NCBI RefSeq assembly: GCF_040605455.1
Contig: NZ_JBEXCV010000007.1
Location: 56,283 to 120,282 of the forward strand
DNA from: Embleya sp040605455
Lineage (GTDB): Bacteria > Actinomycetota > Actinomycetes > Streptomycetales > Streptomycetaceae
Direction of reading: 5' to 3'
DNA: 64,000 nucleotides
Shown here: positions 34,844-44,433 of the stretch, piece after piece
Numbering within the stretch: position 1 is the first letter of the stretch
How the letters are laid out: each line of letters begins with the position of its first letter
Notes under the pieces: model-generated
What the model saw: the letters and a program-made list of their open reading frames with translations, nothing else
Told to the model about the DNA's origin: nothing
Databases searched by the model: none
Position numbers and translations under genes: made by a program

Positions 34844-34992
34844 GTCCGCACCACCCCCGACGCGCGCACGAATGCGGGTCGACACACCGGCCGGCGAATG
34901 CGGAAATTCCTTGTGGAACGGTCGAGGAAAGCTCCATCGGCAACCCGGAAAGAGCACGGGAAAAGCCCGGAAAAGACCCCGGAAAAGTGAAA

Positions 34993-35084
34993 GGCCCGGC
35001 CGCTGAAGACGGGGGATGCATCAGCGACCGAGCTGGGTCAAAGGTAACAACAAGCCGGCGGATCTCCAATCCGGGGCCGGTTGT
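34993..35084 (+). other. Two consecutive RNA hairpins after the secreted-protein gene
   Basis: The first hairpin pairs GGCCC…CGCTGA with TCAGCG…GGGTC (34,993-35,039). The second (35,050-35,084) pairs ACAAgCCGG…GGAT with ATCC…CCGGTTGT with one bulged base. Just before them CCCGGAAAAG-like units repeat three times (34,945-34,988). It could be a 3' UTR structure or a small RNA; there is no promoter evidence. Confidence 0.35.
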
Positions 35085-35102
35085 CGACCGATCACGACCG
35101 AT

Positions 35103-35130
35103 CCCGCACGCCCGTTGTCGGGCGTGCGGG
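35103..35130. terminator. Hairpin terminator between convergent genes
   Basis: CCCGCACGCCCG and CGGGCGTGCGGG form a perfect 12-bp stem with a TTGT loop, 36 bp from the end of the MMPL gene. It can serve both converging transcripts. Confidence 0.75.
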
Positions 35131-35165
35131 CGATCGTCGTTCGTTCGGCCCCCCGTTTCGATCCC

Positions 35166-37409
35166 TTACAGACTGGGTGTCAACACCTTCTCCGCGGGGT
35201 CCTCGGCGGTGCCGGGCGTGCCGCCGGCGGGCCGGTCGGGCGGGTCCACCGCCAGGTGCGGCAGCCGCTTGTCGAGCCACTCGGGCAGCCACCAGTTGGC
35301 GCGTCCGAATATGTGCATCATGGCGGGGACGAGCAGCATGCGCAGGATGAACGCGTCCAGCGCGACCGCGCCCGCCAGGCCGAGGCCGGCCATCATGGCG
35401 CCGCGGTCGCCGCTGAGGACGAACGAGCCGAACACGAAGATCATGATGAGCGCGGCCGAGTTGATCACCCGCCCGGTCCCGGCCTGGCCCACGCGTACCG
35501 CACGGCCGTTGTCGCGCGTTTGCAGCCATTCCTCGTGCATGCGACTGACCAGGAACACCTGGTAGTCCATCGAGAGCCCGAACAGCAGCGGCAACATGAT
35601 GACCGGCAGGAAGGAGATGATCGGCCCCTCCTTGCCGAGTCCCAACAGGTCCATGCCCCAGCCCCACTGGAAGATCGCGACCAGCATGCCGAACGACGCG
35701 CACGCGGCGATCAGGTTCATCAGCGCGGCGGTCAGCGGCACCAGCAGGCTGCGGAACGCGACCAGCATGAGCAGTGCGCCCAGCCCCACGATGAGGGCGA
35801 TGAAGCCCGGCATCCGGTCGCCGACCACGGCGGCGAAGTCCTTCTGCAACGCGGTTTCGCCGCCGATGTGGACCTTCAGCGTGCTGCCCTTCGCGGCGGC
35901 GGGGACGGTCTTGTCGCGCAGCGTGTCGATCAGCTTGTCGGTGGCCTCGGCCTGCGGGGAGGTTGCGGGCACGACCTGCACGGCCCGGGTGCCGGCGGCG
36001 AGGCCGCGGGCGTCGGCGGGCACCGGGGCCTCGACCACGCGCACGACGCCGGGGGTGCGGCGTACTTCGGCGATCAGGGTGTCCAGTGCCTGCCGGTCCT
36101 GCGGGGCGTCGAGCTCGGCGACCATCAGCAGCGGGCCGTTGAAGCCGGGGCCGAAACCCTCGGCGAGCATGTCGTACGCCTGCCGGACGGTCTGCGAAGT
36201 CGGCTGGTTGCCCTGGTCGTTGGCGCCCAGGCGGAGCGAGAGAGCCGGGATCGACAACATCGCCATGACGACCAGGGCGACAAGTCCGAGGAATCGGGGC
36301 CGGCGCTGTACCAGGCTCGCCCAACGTATGGCGGCGCGCCCGGCTTCCTCGTGCTGTGCGCCGGCGGCACCGGCGGCGGACTTCGCGGCGAGGTCCCGGC
36401 GTTCGCGGCGGCTGAGCGCGCGCGTGCCGAGGAAGCCGAGCAGCGCGGGCAGCAGAGTGGCGGACGCGAGCACGCTGAGCACCACGACGAGTGTGGTGCT
36501 GACCGCGATCCCGTCGAACAGGGTGATGTCTACGGTGAACAGCGCGAGCAGCGCGACGCACACCGTGCCGCCCGCGAACACGACGGCCCGACCGGAGGTG
36601 TTCAGCGCTCGTACCGCGGCCTCCTCGGGGGAGAGGCCGGCCTTGAGGCCATTGCGGTGCCGCGTCACGATGAACAGGGCGTAGTCGATACCCACGCCGA
36701 GTCCGATCAGGCTGCCCAGCAGCGTCGCGGTCTCGGGGATGTCGGTGACGTGGCTGAGCAGGACGACCGTCGAGATCCCGGTGCCGACCGCGAACACTCC
36801 GCTGACCAGCGGGAGCAGCATCGCGAACAACGATCCGAAGGCGAGGAAGAGGATGACGCCCGCCGCGACGATGCCCACGACCTCGGCGAGCCCGGCCGGG
36901 GGCTCCTGGGCATCCTCGATCGCGGGTCCGCCGAGTTCGACGCGCAGCCCCGGGGCGCGCGCCTGCTCGGCGCGCTCGATCAGGTGCTTCAGGTCCTTGG
37001 TGTCCAGCTCGAACTGCTGCTTGACGAAGGTCACCTGGGCGAACGCGATGCGGCCGTCGGCGCTGACCTGCGCGGCGCCGTCCGGGTCGTACGGGCCGAC
37101 CACGCGGCCGACGTCGGGCATGCGCGCGATGTCGGCGAGCAGTGCGGTCATCCGGTCGCGTACCGCGGGATCGTGCACGGTGCCGTGCTCGGTCTGCCAC
37201 ACGACGTTGTCCACATCGCCGGCCGTGTCGGGGAATGCCTTCTCCAGGCGCTCGTACGCGCTCGACGACTCGGTCCCGGGAATCTTGAACACGTTGGAGT
37301 ACGCACTGCCCGTAGCCACGCTCGCCGCGACGGTTCCGAACAGCGCGGCCACCCAGAGCAGGAGCACCGCCAACCGATGATTGAGGCACCAGCGCGCCCA
37401 AGCCGCCAT
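35166..37409 (-). CDS. MMPL-family RND exporter
   Basis: The 747-aa protein has the two-fold MMPL layout: TM1, a large extracytoplasmic loop, five more TM segments, and then a repeat of this. Proton-relay-type motifs are GVGIDYALFIVTRHRN in the first half and GLSMDYQVFLVSRMHEEW in the second, both with the Asp-Tyr pair typical of MmpL transporters. It likely exports a lipid or hydrophobic compound. It is divergent from an OmpR-type regulator and kinase pair across ~160 bp, which probably controls it. Confidence 0.92.
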   Translation of the reverse strand: MAAWARWCLNHRLAVLLLWVAALFGTVAASVATGSAYSNVFKIPGTESSSAYERLEKAFPDTAGDVDNVVWQTEHGTVHDPAVRDRMTALLADIARMPDVGRVVGPYDPDGAAQVSADGRIAFAQVTFVKQQFELDTKDLKHLIERAEQARAPGLRVELGGPAIEDAQEPPAGLAEVVGIVAAGVILFLAFGSLFAMLLPLVSGVFAVGTGISTVVLLSHVTDIPETATLLGSLIGLGVGIDYALFIVTRHRNGLKAGLSPEEAAVRALNTSGRAVVFAGGTVCVALLALFTVDITLFDGIAVSTTLVVVLSVLASATLLPALLGFLGTRALSRRERRDLAAKSAAGAAGAQHEEAGRAAIRWASLVQRRPRFLGLVALVVMAMLSIPALSLRLGANDQGNQPTSQTVRQAYDMLAEGFGPGFNGPLLMVAELDAPQDRQALDTLIAEVRRTPGVVRVVEAPVPADARGLAAGTRAVQVVPATSPQAEATDKLIDTLRDKTVPAAAKGSTLKVHIGGETALQKDFAAVVGDRMPGFIALIVGLGALLMLVAFRSLLVPLTAALMNLIAACASFGMLVAIFQWGWGMDLLGLGKEGPIISFLPVIMLPLLFGLSMDYQVFLVSRMHEEWLQTRDNGRAVRVGQAGTGRVINSAALIMIFVFGSFVLSGDRGAMMAGLGLAGAVALDAFILRMLLVPAMMHIFGRANWWLPEWLDKRLPHLAVDPPDRPAGGTPGTAEDPAEKVLTPSL

Positions 37410-37567
37410 GATCGCTTCCTTCCTCGTGCGGGCCTCGTGGCCCGGTCATCCGTCTCCGGGCCAGATTCGGTCGATTCGGGGGCGCCGAGGCGGGCGGGCG
37501 GCGGACTCACAGGAAGCTCACAATCAGTCCCCCGAAGTTCCGCAAACTTCCACCGGATACTGGGGAC

Positions 37568-38311
37568 ATGAGCAGCAGTCAGCCGCGCGCGGGCGCCACG
37601 GTCCTGGTTGTCGAGGACGAGCCGAGCATCTCCGACGTCCTCGCCATCACCCTGCGATTCCACGGCTTCGAGGTGGTCACGGCGGACGGCGTGCACGCGG
37701 CATTGGCCGCCGCCCGCAGGGTGCGGCCCGATGTCGTGCTGCTGGACATCTCGCTCCCGGACGGCGACGGACGCCAGGTGTGCCGCGTGCTGCGTGCCGA
37801 ACGACCGGAAATCGCAGTCGTGTTCCTCACCGCCCGCGATGCGCCCGCGGACGTCGTCAAGGGGCTCACCCTCGGCGGCGACGACTACATCACCAAGCCG
37901 TTCAATGTGGACGAGTTGGTCGCGCGAACGCGCGCGGTGTTGCGGCGCACCCGGCCGACGCCGGACGAGAGCGCGCCGCGGGTCTCGCGTCCGCCCGTAC
38001 TGCGGCACGGGGACTTGGAGTTGGACGAGGCGACGTACACCGCGCGCCGGGGCGGACACGGCGTGGAGCTGACCCCGACCGAGTTCGCGCTCCTGCGCCA
38101 CCTGATCCGGCATGGCGACCGGATCGTGCCGAAGGAGCAACTGCTGCGCGAGGTGTGGAAGTACGAGCACGTCGTGGAGTCGACGGTGGTCGAGACGTAC
38201 ATCAGCTATCTGCGCCGCAAGCTCGACCCCCTGGTGCCGGACGGACCACCGCTGATCACGACGCGGCGGGGCGTGGGATACGGACTCCGACCGGCGGACT
38301 GCGGGAGATGA
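37568..38311 (+). CDS. OmpR/PhoB-family response regulator
   Basis: A 247-aa regulator. The receiver domain has acidic residues in VVEDEPS, the phosphoacceptor Asp60 in VVLLDISLPDGDG, and Lys in YITKPFNVDEL. The C-terminal winged helix has LTPTEFALLRHLIRHG and VVETYISYLRRKLDP. Its stop overlaps the kinase start (ATGA), so the two are coupled. It likely regulates the divergent MMPL gene and itself. Confidence 0.95.
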   Translation: MSSSQPRAGATVLVVEDEPSISDVLAITLRFHGFEVVTADGVHAALAAARRVRPDVVLLDISLPDGDGRQVCRVLRAERPEIAVVFLTARDAPADVVKGLTLGGDDYITKPFNVDELVARTRAVLRRTRPTPDESAPRVSRPPVLRHGDLELDEATYTARRGGHGVELTPTEFALLRHLIRHGDRIVPKEQLLREVWKYEHVVESTVVETYISYLRRKLDPLVPDGPPLITTRRGVGYGLRPADCGR

Positions 38312-40059
38312 CCGGCGGGTTCGAGGAGCGGAGTGACGTGGGCGGGGTGGACGGGCGATCGGGCGGAGGACCGCGCCTGCGTCGGGAGGGGAAGGCGGGC
38401 GGGCCCGCGAGCGCAGGCGAGGGCGCGCGGCCGGGCCGGGTCCGTCGGCGCTTTTCGCTGCGCGGCGCGCGAAAGCGTCCGCACATCGTCGCCATGCGGG
38501 CGACGCTGGCGCTGAGCAGCATCGCGGTGCTCGCGATCGGGCTGGCGCTGCTGATCTGGTTCAGCATGATGGGGGTGCGGCACTATCTGGAGTCGGGTGT
38601 CGACGACGACCTGACCACGGGCCGGGCCGCCATCGAGCGGACCGGCGTCACCCGTGCGCAGTTGTCCGAACCGGGCCCGACCGCGAGCCTGCGCGACGTG
38701 TTGATGTCGGCCGGGCTGCACGGCAAGATCTTCGTGCTGGTCGATGAACAGGGCATCGCCCTGCCGCTCGCCGACCGGGCGCCGGACGCCCTGCAACGCG
38801 CTCTGGCGGCGGTGTTCCGGGACCCACGCGGCATGACGCCGCACGCCGAGCCGCGCGGCGTCTCCCTCGCGGGAGACGACTACCGGGCCGTCGCGGTGCG
38901 CCTCGGCGACGGCCACTACATCCTGCTCGCGCGCTCGGTCGAGGACGTCGACGGTGTGGTCGACCGGGTCGTGCACTTCGAACTGCTGGTCGGCGGCGCC
39001 CTGCTGGTGCTCCTGGGCGGGTCCATCTACTTCGTCGCCCGGTGGCGGCTGCGGCCTTTGGAGGACATGGTCGAGACCGCGTCGGGCATCGCCGAGGGCG
39101 GCCCGGACCGGCCCGATCTGTCGGCGCGGGTGGCAACGCGCAAGAGGTCGTTCAGCGAGGTCGAGCAACTGCGTACCGCGTTGAACGCGATGTTGCAGCA
39201 GGTCGAGTCGGCGTTCGAGATCCGGGTACACGCGGCGACGCACCTCAAGCGGTTCGTGGCCGACGCGTCGCACGAGCTGCGTACGCCGTTGGCGGCGATT
39301 CGTGGCTACCTCCAGTTGTACGAGAAGGGCATGCTGGCGTCGGAGGACGAGCGCACCCGGGCCCTGAACCGCATGGGGGTCGAGGCCGAGCGGATGGCCC
39401 GGCTGGTCGACGAGTTGCTGGCGCTGGCGCGGCTGGACCAACGCCCGCAGTTGCGGCCGCGCCCCATCGACCTGGCGAACATGGTGCGGGGGGCGGTCGC
39501 CGACCTGCGTGCGCAGCAGGCGGCTCGGCAGGTGCATACGGACGTGCCGGACACCTGCGTGGTGCTGGCCGACGAGGCGACGCTGAGTCAGGTCGTCGGC
39601 AATCTGCTGACCAACGTGCGCGCCCACACGCCGATGTCCGCGGATGTGCATGTGTCGGTGTCAGAGGCCGTGGGCGACGACGGGGAGCGGCGCGCCGTGC
39701 TGCGTGTGCGCGACGAGGGGCCCGGCATGCGAGCGCAGGATGCCGAGCGCATCTTCGACCGCTTCTTCCGGGCCGCGCGCGAACGTGGTGGGAACGGCAC
39801 GGCGGCCGGCGCCGGCTCGGGGAGCGGTTCGGATACCGGTAGCGGGCTCGGCATGGCGATCGTGTGGGCGGGGGTGGCCGCGAACCGGGGCAGTGTGCGG
39901 GTCGAGACCGAACCGGGGGCGGGCCTGACCGTCGTCGTCGAGCTGCCGGCGGCGGACGCCGACGCGCGCCGGCCCGGCAGCGCGCCGGACCAGAGAAAGG
40001 ACGGCGCTCTCGGCCCGCAACCGCCATCGCTCGTGTCCCCGACCTCGGAATCCCGCTAG
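38308..40059 (+). CDS. Sensor histidine kinase partnering the OmpR-type regulator
   Basis: The 583-aa kinase starts with a basic, disordered region of ~65 residues, then TM1 (ATLALSSIAVLAIGLALLIW), an extracytoplasmic sensor of ~150 residues, TM2, a HAMP domain (RWRLRPLEDMVETASGIAEGG), and the phosphoacceptor His322 in ASHELRTPLAAIRG. The ATPase domain has the N-box in VVGNLLTNVRAHTP, DEGPGM and GSGLGMAIV. The unusual long N-terminus is the least certain part. ATG overlaps the regulator stop; GGGAG is just upstream. Confidence 0.93.
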   Translation: MTGGFEERSDVGGVDGRSGGGPRLRREGKAGGPASAGEGARPGRVRRRFSLRGARKRPHIVAMRATLALSSIAVLAIGLALLIWFSMMGVRHYLESGVDDDLTTGRAAIERTGVTRAQLSEPGPTASLRDVLMSAGLHGKIFVLVDEQGIALPLADRAPDALQRALAAVFRDPRGMTPHAEPRGVSLAGDDYRAVAVRLGDGHYILLARSVEDVDGVVDRVVHFELLVGGALLVLLGGSIYFVARWRLRPLEDMVETASGIAEGGPDRPDLSARVATRKRSFSEVEQLRTALNAMLQQVESAFEIRVHAATHLKRFVADASHELRTPLAAIRGYLQLYEKGMLASEDERTRALNRMGVEAERMARLVDELLALARLDQRPQLRPRPIDLANMVRGAVADLRAQQAARQVHTDVPDTCVVLADEATLSQVVGNLLTNVRAHTPMSADVHVSVSEAVGDDGERRAVLRVRDEGPGMRAQDAERIFDRFFRAARERGGNGTAAGAGSGSGSDTGSGLGMAIVWAGVAANRGSVRVETEPGAGLTVVVELPAADADARRPGSAPDQRKDGALGPQPPSLVSPTSESR

Positions 40060-40231
40060 GTGTACGCACCCGCGAGGTCGGTGCCGCGGCCGACGGGTCG
40101 TCGGGCCGAAGTTCGACGCGGTGCCGGACGGTGCGACCGCCTCCGCCACCATGATCAGTCTCAGCGCCGACCACGGTTCCATTGATCCCCGAGGCCGGAT
40201 GGCGTCAACGGCTGCCCGATGAGCCTGAAGG

Positions 40232-41074
40232 CTAGGGCCGTTCGAAGAGCTGGAGGAGACCGCCGACGGAGAAGCAGAGGGCGCCGGTGAGGGTGCCCCA
40301 GTTGGCGATGTCGGCGTTGATCAGGCTGCCGGTGGCTGGGCGGGTGTAGGCGGCGAGTGCCGAGACCATGAAGAGGACGGAACCGAGCTGGTTCACGGCG
40401 ACGATCCACCAGCCGAGGTAGCGCGGCAGCAGGCGCGGCCGACCGTGGCAGATCTCGACGAGGGCAAGGTGCCCGGAGATCATGAAGAGGACGCAGCCGA
40501 TCACGTCGGGCGCCCAGACCAGCCGGTTGATCTGGTGCACGGTCAGACCTTGCAGGAAGGAGTCGAGCAGGTCGACGGCGAACACCAGGGTGCCGGCGAA
40601 CAGAATGAACGTGCTCAGCCAGTCGGCCCGCGCCGGCTCATAGCTCCACCATTGCCAGCGCCGGGTGACCAGGGCGCCTTCGCCCCCGGGCACGTGGCGA
40701 GGCGCGTTGATCACCTGGAGCAGGGACACATAGCCGCCGGTGTTGAAGCACAGGCCGCCGGCGAAGTAGATCGACGCGCAGGTGGTGGCGTCGCCGGAGC
40801 CGAACTGGGCGACGGTGGCACCCGCGGCGAAGAGCGCTCCGCCGAGGACGAAGGCGGTGGCGGCGATCGCGTTGAGCCTGCGCAGCCGGGCGACGGCGGT
40901 GTCGTCGGCGCCGGCGTGATGGGCGGCGGCCGCTCCGGGCGGGTGGACGGTGATGAGTCCGCGGCGCCGGGCGAGCCGGGATTCCCAGACCGCGGTACCG
41001 CCGCCGGGCGGCTGCCAAGTGAGCCGCGTGGTGAACGGTCCGGCGCCCTCGGCGTGCTGTTCGGGCCGTCTCAT
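40232..41074 (-). CDS. Polytopic membrane protein of unknown function
   Basis: A 280-aa protein with six to seven TM segments in the C-terminal 200 residues, including AATAFVLGGALFAAGATVAQF, the Cys-containing TTCASIYFAGGLCFNTGGYV, and YLGWWIVAVNQLGSVLFMV. It resembles the YrhK-type/uncharacterised membrane proteins of actinobacteria. The ATG overlaps the stop of the preceding small gene in an ATGA, so the two are coupled. Confidence 0.7.
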   Translation of the reverse strand: MRRPEQHAEGAGPFTTRLTWQPPGGGTAVWESRLARRRGLITVHPPGAAAAHHAGADDTAVARLRRLNAIAATAFVLGGALFAAGATVAQFGSGDATTCASIYFAGGLCFNTGGYVSLLQVINAPRHVPGGEGALVTRRWQWWSYEPARADWLSTFILFAGTLVFAVDLLDSFLQGLTVHQINRLVWAPDVIGCVLFMISGHLALVEICHGRPRLLPRYLGWWIVAVNQLGSVLFMVSALAAYTRPATGSLINADIANWGTLTGALCFSVGGLLQLFERP

Positions 41075-41352
41075 GCGGGCGGGAGGGCAGCGATGCCGCC
41101 CTCCTCCTCGGGGCTGATGAGGGAGCGTCGCCTCTTGGCTCCGCGCCACCACAGCAGGCGGCCGTTTGTCGTGACCATGATCGTGGCCATCACGAGGGCG
41201 ATCAGCAGGCCCGTGATCAGCGCACGCCAGGACGGCGGCTTGAGCCCCTGGTCGGTGCCCTGTGTTGCGGTAGGTCCTCCCGGGCCCGCAGGCGTATGGG
41301 GCTCGGCAGTCCCATCCGCATTCGGGCGAGGGCCGTCTCCCGCTTCACTCAT
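41071..41352 (-). CDS. Small single-TM protein coupled to the polytopic membrane protein
   Basis: A 93-aa protein with a Pro/Gly/Thr-rich N-terminal region, one TM helix (ALITGLLIALVMATIMVTT) and a basic cytoplasmic end (RGAKRRRSLISPEEEGG). GGGGAG precedes the ATG at 41352. No family was recognised. Its stop overlaps the next gene's ATG. Confidence 0.65.
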   Translation of the reverse strand: MSEAGDGPRPNADGTAEPHTPAGPGGPTATQGTDQGLKPPSWRALITGLLIALVMATIMVTTNGRLLWWRGAKRRRSLISPEEEGGIAALPPA

Positions 41353-41638
41353 GGCATCTCCCCAGGTCACTGAGGTTTGGGCGCCGTCGACCACGGATCC
41401 CTGAACCCTCATCGACTCTGCCAGAGCTGATGGGAGGCGACCCGGTGACGGAGCGCGCGTTAGCCCGATCAGTGGATGGTCGGGCATCAGCGCCAACCCG
41501 CCGGCTCCCCGTCGCGCTGCCCCGGGATGGCGTACGTCCGCATGCCGAGCCCGGTCGAGTCGCGGTGCGTCAATATTCGTTCATGTTGCGTGTCCATACA
41601 CACCTGCTGTCGAACAGCGGGAGCCGTGCGCGAAGGGC

Positions 41639-41670
41639 CATCGACCGGGCGTTTTTCAGCCCGGCCGATG
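41639..41670. other. Hairpin with T-rich loop in the 41.35-41.75 kb spacer
   Basis: CATCGaCCGGGC pairs with GCCCGGcCGATG around an 8-base loop containing five Ts, with one internal mismatch. It lies between tandem minus-strand genes. It may be part of the transcription end of the SEC-C gene. Nothing else in this 400-base spacer looks coding. Confidence 0.4.
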
Positions 41671-41715
41671 ACCCGGGGTCGAACCGCTTGTGCCCTACTT
41701 GTGCCCCCTGAGTCA

Positions 41716-41746
41716 TAAAAACCCGCGTTACCGCAGGTCAGCGGGG
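41716..41746 (-). terminator. Terminator after the SEC-C gene
   Basis: Read on the minus strand, a CCCGC…GCGGG stem is followed directly by TTTTTATG, a T-tract, eight bases after the stop of the SEC-C gene. This is a typical intrinsic terminator. Confidence 0.6.
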
Positions 41747-41753
41747 GGTCGAA

Positions 41754-42725
41754 CTAGTTCAGCGTGATCTGGCGATTCAGCAGACCGTTGCGGGCGCTGC
41801 GCTGACGCGGCGTCAGCGGGCTGGTGTCCGCCATTGCGGCGGCGAGGCGCTCACCGAATTCACGGGCCGGCTTCTCCACGTCCTCGGCGGTCATCGTGGT
41901 CGGCAGGTCCCACACCGGTACGAGCAGCCCGTGCGCGCGGAACGAGCCGACGAAGCGGGTGCCCTCGCCCAGGCTCGACTCGCCGGCCGCGTGCAGCCGC
42001 GCGATGGCGTCGAGCAGGTCCTCCTCCGCGTGCGGCATGACCCAGCGCAGGTGATTCTTCTCGGTGGTGCCGCACCAGTACGCGGCGTCCACCGAGGTCA
42101 GCCGGACGGTCGGCATGGCCGCCGCGTTCGCCCGCTCCAGCGACGCGCTCACCTCGGCGTTCATCGAGGCCGGGTCGTCCACCCAGAAGTCGAAGCCGGG
42201 GTGGACGGTGATCTCCAGCGGCTTGGACAGGTCGAGCAGGTCCTGCAGCCGGTCACCGGACTCGGGCAGCGGGCCGGGCGCGACCGAGGTGCCGTCCTCC
42301 TGGGCGAGCGCGCGTTCCAAGGCGTGCGCGAGGTCCCGACTGACGTCGCCCGAGCTGGTGTGGGTCTGCAGACCCACCAGGATCGCACCGTCGGCGCGCC
42401 GCAGCGCGGGCCAGGCCATTGGCAGCACGGTCGCGAGCGTGACCACCTGGTCGGCGTGCTCGCCGGTCATGGTCAGCCGCGCGGTCGCGGCCGGGACCAG
42501 TTCGCGCAGCGCGATCCAGTCGCACTCGTTCGGTAGCCCCTGGAAGGGACGCAGGACGAGCGTCTCGGCGGCGGAGGCCGCCTCGCGCCCGTGACATGCC
42601 TTGTACCGGCGGCCCGAGTTGCACGGGCACGGTTCGCGACCGCCGACGACCGGGACGGATCCCGTGGCGGCTGCGGTCTGGGTCTTGTTGCCGGTGTGGC
42701 CCTTCAGCGCGGCCTTCTTGCCCAT
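41754..42725 (-). CDS. SEC-C-motif, DUF5926-type protein
   Basis: A 323-aa protein of a family conserved in Streptomyces. The zinc-binding SEC-C motif is near the N-terminus (REPCPCNSGRRYKACHG), after a basic Lys/Ala/Thr-rich start (MGKKAALKGHTGNKTQ). The remainder is one large domain with no catalytic motif recognised (FVGSFRAHGLLVPVWDLP, then ERLAAAMADTSPLTPRQRSA). ATG at 42725 has GGAGAGA upstream. A DNA/RNA-associated role is suggested only by SEC-C. Confidence 0.82.
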   Translation of the reverse strand: MGKKAALKGHTGNKTQTAAATGSVPVVGGREPCPCNSGRRYKACHGREAASAAETLVLRPFQGLPNECDWIALRELVPAATARLTMTGEHADQVVTLATVLPMAWPALRRADGAILVGLQTHTSSGDVSRDLAHALERALAQEDGTSVAPGPLPESGDRLQDLLDLSKPLEITVHPGFDFWVDDPASMNAEVSASLERANAAAMPTVRLTSVDAAYWCGTTEKNHLRWVMPHAEEDLLDAIARLHAAGESSLGEGTRFVGSFRAHGLLVPVWDLPTTMTAEDVEKPAREFGERLAAAMADTSPLTPRQRSARNGLLNRQITLN

Positions 42726-42931
42726 GCTGCGGTCTCTCCGCCTCGGTGTCGGGGGGATGGTGGTCGACGACTCACCAGCTCCGAGGGTACTGAGTTCCGC
42801 GGGCACGGGTTGACGCTCGAATGTGTGCGCTACGCGGCGGTCGACCGGGCGGGGGCGGGGCCGGCCGGGTGTGATCACGCGGGTACCGTCGGTACGCGGT
42901 GCGTCGATGGGACGGCTCTCTCGGCCCGGGT

Positions 42932-43411
42932 TCAGTCGAGCGGTTCCACCGCGTCCAGGTCGAATTCATCCCACAGGCGGTCGGCCGCGTGGGACTTGAT
43001 CGGAACCAGCGCCCACACGGTGACCTCGTCCGGCGTGCCGCGCACGCCCCAGTCGGCCGCGAGGGTGCCGATGATGGACAGACCGCGACCGCCGTGTGCG
43101 CTCAGTGACGGGCTGGCCTGTCGGGGACGAGTGGAACTGCCGCCGTCGGTGACCTCGATGGCCAGCAGCCCGTCGGGACGCACCCACCAGGCCGCGCGGA
43201 CGTTGCCGGACGGCAGGGCTCGGGCGTGCCGCAGCGCATTGCTCAACAATTCGGACAGGATCAGCACCGCGTCGTCCACGACGTCCCCGGCGATGCCGCG
43301 TTCGTCGAGGTCGGTGGCCAGGCGGTGCCGAGCCGCGGAAACACCGACCGGAGCGTGCGGTACCAACACCGCCGCGGAATCGGGCACCCCACGGGCCACG
43401 ACCATTGCCAC
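42932..43411 (-). CDS. ATP-binding protein of the anti-sigma/SpoIIAB-like type
   Basis: A 159-aa GHKL ATPase: N-box in LILSELLSNALRHARAL, then AIEVTDGGSSTRPRQ and the G-box GGRGLSIIGTLAADWGV. The GTG at 43411 lies six bases after AAGGAGG, better than the ATG two codons on. It is the third such ATPase in this window, beside 10,921 and 25,793, typical of Streptomyces. Its partners are unknown. Confidence 0.85.
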   Translation of the reverse strand: MAMVVARGVPDSAAVLVPHAPVGVSAARHRLATDLDERGIAGDVVDDAVLILSELLSNALRHARALPSGNVRAAWWVRPDGLLAIEVTDGGSSTRPRQASPSLSAHGGRGLSIIGTLAADWGVRGTPDEVTVWALVPIKSHAADRLWDEFDLDAVEPLD

Positions 43412-43605
43412 CCCCGGCCTCCTTAGTGCACACGCCTGCCTCGCGCATGTCTCGCGCGTCGGGCTTGAGATGCCCGATGCCGACGGACGGGAAACGGCAG
43501 GGCACCGCGCGCTCCGACTCGCCCAGGGGCGTATAGGGGTATGCGATCCTGCCAAGACGGATATAACGGCTCGAAAGGCTACCAGCGTACGCCCCCTAAT
43601 GGGGT

Positions 43606-44433
43606 CTAACCGGACACTTGGGCCAATACCTGTCGTGGCCGATTCGTGATGATGGCGTCCACACCGAGCCGCAGGCACAGCTCGACGTCCTCGGCGGCGT
43701 CCACGGTCCACACGTGCACTCGGTGCCCGGCCCGATGCAGGCGAGCGACGTAGCGGGGGTGGGCCCGCACGATGTCGATGCTGGGGCCGGCGATGCGCAC
43801 TTCGCGGGGCAGCGTGCCGTCGCGGAACAGCAGCGGCACGTGCTCCATCAGGAACACGGTGGGCAACTCGGGCGCCATCAGTCGCATCCGGCGCAGGGAC
43901 AACTGGGAGAAGCTCATCACCCGGATCGGCGACGGCTCCTCCGCGCCGGGCCGGGACAGCCCGAACCGCTCCAGCAGATCGACCAGCCGGCGCTCGACCA
44001 GGCCCGCGTACCGGGTGGGGTGTTTGGTCTCGATCGCCAGGCGCACCGGGCGGGGTGAGTCCACGACCAGTTCGAGCAGGCGTGCCAGCGTGAGCACCGA
44101 GCGGCGGTCCCAGTCGGGGGCCTCCGGTTCCTGCGGGCGTTCGCGTTCGACGCCGGATTCCTTCCAGGAGCCGAAGTCGAGCGCGGACAGGTCCGCCAGC
44201 TCCAGCGTCGAGACGATGCCGCTGCCGTTGGAGGTGCGGTCGACCTTGCGGTCGTGCACGCACACCAGATGGCCGTCGGCGGTCAGTCGGACGTCGCATT
44301 CCAGGGCGTCGGCGCCGTCCTCGATGGCCTGGAGATAGGCCGCGAGCGTGTGCTCGGGGACGGTGTCGGACGCGCCTCGGTGGGCGACGACCTGCACGTT
44401 GGCGCGCAGCGGGCGCGCCCCGGTGGTGGACAC
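43606..44433 (-). CDS. Glycerophosphodiester phosphodiesterase
   Basis: The 275-aa protein has the GDPD TIM-barrel motifs: VVAHRGASDTVPEHTLAAY with the catalytic His, then ALECDVRLTADGHLVCVHD with metal-binding Glu and Asp, and the second catalytic His in that HD. A late DAIITNRPRQVLA closes the barrel. It hydrolyses glycerophosphodiesters to glycerol-3-phosphate. No signal peptide is seen, so it acts in the cytosol. Confidence 0.93.
   Translation of the reverse strand: MSTTGARPLRANVQVVAHRGASDTVPEHTLAAYLQAIEDGADALECDVRLTADGHLVCVHDRKVDRTSNGSGIVSTLELADLSALDFGSWKESGVERERPQEPEAPDWDRRSVLTLARLLELVVDSPRPVRLAIETKHPTRYAGLVERRLVDLLERFGLSRPGAEEPSPIRVMSFSQLSLRRMRLMAPELPTVFLMEHVPLLFRDGTLPREVRIAGPSIDIVRAHPRYVARLHRAGHRVHVWTVDAAEDVELCLRLGVDAIITNRPRQVLAQVSG

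Noticed and set aside
41640..41710. A tRNA or tRNA 3' fragment (GGTTCGACCCC-like word read on the minus strand)
   Set aside because: No acceptor, D-arm or anticodon arm could be built around it; the words are explained by hairpins.
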